A stretch of DNA of 64,000 nt from an uncultured Clostridia bacterium (GTDB lineage Bacteria; Bacillota; Clostridia; Christensenellales; Borkfalkiaceae). The notes below the pieces were generated by a model, which was not told where the DNA came from, did no database searches, and was given only the letters and a program-made list of their open reading frames with translations. The stretch is taken from assembly GCA_934254815.1 (NCBI GenBank), contig CAKQME010000004.1, positions 115,720-179,719 on the forward strand, given 5' to 3'. Every line of letters begins with the position of its first letter. Within the stretch, counting starts at the first letter, position 1. This document shows, piece after piece, positions 62,301 to 64,000 of this stretch. Position numbers and translations under genes: made by a program.

Positions 62301-62541
62301 CTCCGTTTTCCGCGCCGATAAGAGTAAGGTTATCGTCGAACGATAGTGTTAAGCCCATACTTGCTATGCCTGTGTTTCCGCTGACGTTTATCGTCACGTC
62401 TACCGTGGAATCGACCCATGCGGTTGTGTTGTTTACGGCAATAACCGTCTTATCTGCCGCCGTTGCGGAAAATATGCCGAGCAGAACGGCTTGCGTAAAC
62501 GTGACAATCAATACTAACAAAATTGATAGTTTTCTTTTCAT
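59371..62541 (-). CDS. Secreted cohesin-dockerin-MACPF-like multidomain protein
   Basis: 1056 residues from the ATG at 62541 (SD CGGAGA); an in-frame TTG 14 codons upstream is rejected. Signal peptide 1-29; cohesin-like domain about 30-168; dockerin pair GDVDGNGVINMLDVLTLC (173-190) and GDVDSNGKINMLDVLSVC (213-230); Cys-rich modules 255-350 with paired CxxC; MACPF-like region about 355-700, with the family signature as WGTHVITSAIYGA (531-543) in a helical/beta context; a beta region; and a Gly/Asn-rich tail (about 895-1056) with many GGNGG units. MACPF proteins form ring pores; dockerin and cohesin modules bind partners. Pore formation is inferred from the fold signature only. Confidence 0.82.
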   Translation of the reverse strand: MKRKLSILLVLIVTFTQAVLLGIFSATAADKTVIAVNNTTAWVDSTVDVTINVSGNTGIASMGLTLSFDDNLTLIGAENGEAFSDLTMTPPSQLKNGGYVVGSCRFAWLSSDNVTANGTILKLKFQVSANAPLNRDCQISISCEQGDVLDENRNFVDVSISDGYVKIIDYIPGDVDGNGVINMLDVLTLCQYYVDGCQYNQHGYAVDINALSGDVDSNGKINMLDVLSVCQYYVDGCKTNPDGYNVTLLPGKVICEHAMKHYPAKAAECEEDGNIEYWQCEKCGRYFADEAGIIETSLSAVKTEAVGHTFEKYWSNNELYHWRNSTCGHTVVSDYENHDFNENGICTVCSYEKPKNGYKQLYEEKYPELGKAVNLIEASDFTPYSGAKRVFSDELYNCNLDIMNDYTQNNNGQEYYSFEEYFASIKKSVSKKISYGSERSMKLMSNQIFSMNIGTSSSDSSSSSYEYQQQKSKETSEYVYTWDFKLAGQRVDIAEFRDKAKLMSMLSPELKADAIKLKNGELSASKFIQTWGTHVITSAIYGANISVRYYELSHKTNDSKQLDLTKAFNHCFTANGGVGLSIDGNSGSVGSSESYETSYNTLSTMIGTSTSKDSIKRLFIDSKIKSLTPCASLNDLKEVYTGVQNDFNSDKEKNSVLVDVGDSGLCCIWYLLDDSFDDVKMILDDYMYSQCDELYEKYASKIDGLKLKDDITFDNITGTLELDLSLYQKKGTLYQKNENNSETGDYIPGFTDNDTFVSYKSDTGIIEIQPYYNGNQIKRIVVIGTYGTIDSSGQLIENIIKDVSIKLLQTSADTWYDKLEIEFKNVGFASSDSASAIDLTAIPDTIQINILYSGNNLIKGKDESGQAALRANNIALKSPCADDIIELYGGSGATGASAGEDGKDGGAGIVAKNLTIDILGTLNIYGGDGGNGHENNADNTQSNSKRFGGNGGNGGNAISCGSCTLKKSISANGGKGGNGAYAHKTANKPGEGGNGGNGGNGISYTLSYSITEVSIVNYGNGGSGGNGGGAQKWNWIGDDSKPGSSGSNGNSIHYQG

Positions 62542-62555
62542 TTTTCTTCTCCGTT

Positions 62556-63047
62556 TTATTTTATTGTTATATACGCCCGACAACCGTCGACAGCTATCGG
62601 ACTTTTGTTTTCGTCGACGACGCTTCCGTCGTTGATCGGTAAAACAGCTATAGGGTATTTGCCGATTTTCGCATTATCGGCTATACTGAAATAAAGTTTC
62701 AACAGTTCTCCGTCTGAGCGGCGGTTTTGTAAATTGTCGGTAAACCAACATGTCGTACAGCCGCTTTTCATATCTTTTGCGGGAATAAAATTGTAATCGG
62801 TAAAATCTTTTCCGTTTTCTATTCTGCTCAGCGACATAACGTCGGAATCATATTCGATAGTTACCGCTAAGGTAAGAAAACCGGTATTATTTGTTATGCG
62901 TACCGAAATTGCCGTTTCTTCTCCGACCTTTGCGGGGTCGGAGAAAATTTCAAACGACGTTACTTTTTCGCTTTTGTCCGCGCTGCCTTTTTTGCAACAG
63001 GGAAACAATAGAGCGAAAACCATTAAAATAAGTATGTATTTTTTCAT
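62556..63047 (-). CDS. Cohesin-domain lipoprotein
   Basis: 163 residues. Lipoprotein signal (LLFPCC, acylated Cys near 17), then a single cohesin-like domain (about 30-163): SFEIFSDPAKVGEETAISV, LTLAVTIEYDSDVMSLSRIE, LKLYFSIADNAKIGKYPIAV and the closing DGSVVDENKSPIAVDG. Membrane-anchored on the outer face, so it could hold dockerin-bearing proteins on the cell. Start overlaps the stop of the upstream gene (ATGA) and the MACPF-like gene begins 14 bases downstream, so the three are one operon. Confidence 0.85.
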   Translation of the reverse strand: MKKYILILMVFALLFPCCKKGSADKSEKVTSFEIFSDPAKVGEETAISVRITNNTGFLTLAVTIEYDSDVMSLSRIENGKDFTDYNFIPAKDMKSGCTTCWFTDNLQNRRSDGELLKLYFSIADNAKIGKYPIAVLPINDGSVVDENKSPIAVDGCRAYITIK

Positions 63048-64000
63048 CAGGCTACGGTGATATACCCCGTTGCTTTAGCTATAGTAATTTCGTTTTTATC
63101 TCCGTCAAGAGTGCTGCCGTCGTCGGGGCAGGTGACGGTAACGAAATAATCTCCGCTTGTAGCCTCTGCCGAAACGGTGAATTGTAAAAGCAGTACGTCT
63201 CCGTCGAGAATCTCTTCGGGCAGATCGGTTGCGAACCATGCTGCCGTACAGCCGCTTGATTTGTCTTTGGGCGCGGTGAAATTATAATCGCTGTAATCCG
63301 AACCGTTAGAGACCTTTGTCAACGTCAATACGTTTGAGTCATAAGCGATATTTAACGCCATTGTGAGAAAACCTGGGTTGTTTTTCAGAGAAACTGCTAT
63401 AATAACTTTAGTCTCGCCTGTAGCGGCGGTTGCGCTGCCGACTGCTAATGCGGGTAAATCGCTGTTTTTCGTATAGGTTGCCGTTATTACGGTGTTATCC
63501 GTAATGTTATCGAACTTTTTATCCCACCCGCTGAAGACGTAGCCGTCTCTTACGGGGGCTGCGGGCGCGGTTGCGCTTTTGCCGCTTTCAACGGTCTCTC
63601 TTTTTAATTCGGAGCCGTCGTAATCTTTAAAGATAACGGTGTAGGTCTTTGTCGGGGCGGAGGTTACGCCGACATAACCGGCGTCTATTTTAGTTCCGTC
63701 GGAAAGCTCTAACCACAGATGTAAATTTTCGTCTACATAAGCGTTTACTATACTTACGCCGTCTGAGCCTTTATCGCCTTTTTCACCTTGAATACCTTGC
63801 TCGCCTTGGTCGCCTTTGTCACCTTTTTCGCCCTGAATACCTTGCTCGCCTTGGTCGCCTTTGTCACCTTTTTCGCCTTGGATACCTTGCTCGCCCTGGT
63901 CGCCTTTGTCGCCTTTTTCGCCCTGAATACCTTGCTCGCCTTGGTCGCCTTTGTCACCTTTTTCGCCCTGAATACCTTGCTCGCCTTGGTCGCCTTTGTC
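63047..64000 (-). CDS. Collagen-like, InlB-like and cohesin protein (5' end outside window)
   Basis: The frame is open through base 64000, so only the C-terminal 317 codons are seen. Order from the N-terminal side: Gly-X-Y collagen-like repeats (to about 63757); SDGVSIVNAYVDENLHLWLE, a segment often found next to collagen-like repeats in surface proteins; an InlB-type repeat ending SGWDKKFDNITDNTVITATY; and a C-terminal cohesin-like domain (LTMALNIAYDSNVLTLTKVS, DGSTLDGDKNEITIAK). The cohesin part is close to that of the next gene (DYNF and SGC motifs shared). A surface scaffold is likely. A shorter start at 63361 would split the cohesin and is rejected. Confidence 0.85.
   Translation of the reverse strand, partial: DKGDQGEQGIQGEKGDKGDQGEQGIQGEKGDKGDQGEQGIQGEKGDKGDQGEQGIQGEKGDKGDQGEQGIQGEKGDKGSDGVSIVNAYVDENLHLWLELSDGTKIDAGYVGVTSAPTKTYTVIFKDYDGSELKRETVESGKSATAPAAPVRDGYVFSGWDKKFDNITDNTVITATYTKNSDLPALAVGSATAATGETKVIIAVSLKNNPGFLTMALNIAYDSNVLTLTKVSNGSDYSDYNFTAPKDKSSGCTAAWFATDLPEEILDGDVLLLQFTVSAEATSGDYFVTVTCPDDGSTLDGDKNEITIAKATGYITVA
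63757..64000 (-). repeat. 45-base tandem repeats encoding collagen-like Gly-X-Y
   Basis: Perfect to near-perfect 45-base units begin at 63811, 63856, 63901, 63946 and 63991, each encoding five triplets: GDQ GEQ GIQ GEK GDK. They vary only at a few third positions. The array continues past the window edge. Copy number is likely to vary by slippage or recombination. Confidence 0.93.

Noticed and set aside
58960..62541. Recoding of TAA as an amino acid to fuse MACPF-like and lectin-like parts
   Set aside because: Many genes in the window end at TAA in the normal way, so genome-wide reassignment is excluded; local read-through remains only a minor option.
63754..63957. 67-codon minus-strand frame rich in Lys/Ala
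   Set aside because: Frameshifted reading of the collagen-like repeats; the Gly-X-Y frame is open from the window end into the cohesin domain.
63757..64000. Regular repeats suggesting a CRISPR array
   Set aside because: Units are contiguous 45-base coding repeats without unique spacers.

Overview
The window looks like a chromosomal segment of an anaerobic Bacillota bacterium, most likely in the Clostridia sense. The support is a cysteine T-box leader, a CIRCE-like operator, AddAB, LL-diaminopimelate aminotransferase (DapL), a class III fructose-bisphosphatase, a group-C-type (sensory) [FeFe]-hydrogenase operon, cohesin/dockerin modules, AGGAGG-type ribosome binding sites and textbook sigma-A promoters with 17-bp spacers. 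Genus cannot be read from the sequence. Base composition is moderate, with many CG dinucleotides in coding regions.

Layout. (1) 1-6.6 kb: end of an oligopeptide-binding protein followed by oppBCDF and a small Lys-rich membrane protein. (2) 6.6-11.3 kb: a znuABC-type zinc/manganese importer with small Cys-bearing and membrane proteins, then a Sel1-repeat protein. (3) 11.3-11.8 kb: a cluster of imperfect-palindrome interspersed repeats, which recur at 28.1-28.6, 32.4 and 58.8 kb. (4) 11.8-18.3 kb: a UvrD-type helicase with an embedded DnaQ-like exonuclease, gltX, an M20 dipeptidase, a SLOG-fold protein and a probable permuted papain-fold protein. (5) 18.3-22.5 kb: a five-gene minus-strand operon encoding an APH-fold kinase, two thioredoxin-like [2Fe-2S] ferredoxins, a PAS-containing [FeFe]-hydrogenase-like sensor and a SpoIIE-type phosphatase. 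(6) 22.6-28 kb: a LysR regulator, HU, a PHP-family protein without its metal ligands, and a YwmB-like / M23 / M1 peptidase series in which two start codons sit directly behind terminator-like hairpins that also contain the Shine-Dalgarno sequence. (7) 28.6-42.3 kb: housekeeping genes cysS-cysE under a T-box, serS, prfB, tsaD, a broken fbp, ppx/gppA, dapF-dapL, malQ and hsp20. (8) 42.4-46.3 kb: an Old-Yellow-Enzyme-type flavoprotein with both subunits of an aconitase-X enzyme. (9) 46.3-53 kb: addA and addB. (10) 53-58.7 kb: a lipoprotein, an FAD oxidoreductase, a phosphoesterase, a DUF1540 mini-protein, three tRNAs and small membrane proteins. (11) 58.9-64 kb: a minus-strand secreted-protein locus.

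The most unusual region is the right end. Three consecutive minus-strand genes each carry a cohesin-like domain: a collagen-like/InlB-like protein running off the window, a lipoprotein, and a protein of about 1,056 residues that combines a signal peptide, cohesin, a dockerin pair, Cys-rich modules, a MACPF-like (perforin family) region with the WGTH signature, and a Gly-Asn-rich tail. A C-type-lectin-like domain continues in the same frame behind it but is cut off by two TAA codons. This reads as a cell-surface assembly that displays a possible pore-forming effector. Other leads are the AcnX/flavoenzyme operon, the helicase-exonuclease fusion, the terminator/SD hairpins, the internally deleted fbp and a duplicated tRNA-Thr tail. 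All functional statements are from motif reading; no database search was run.
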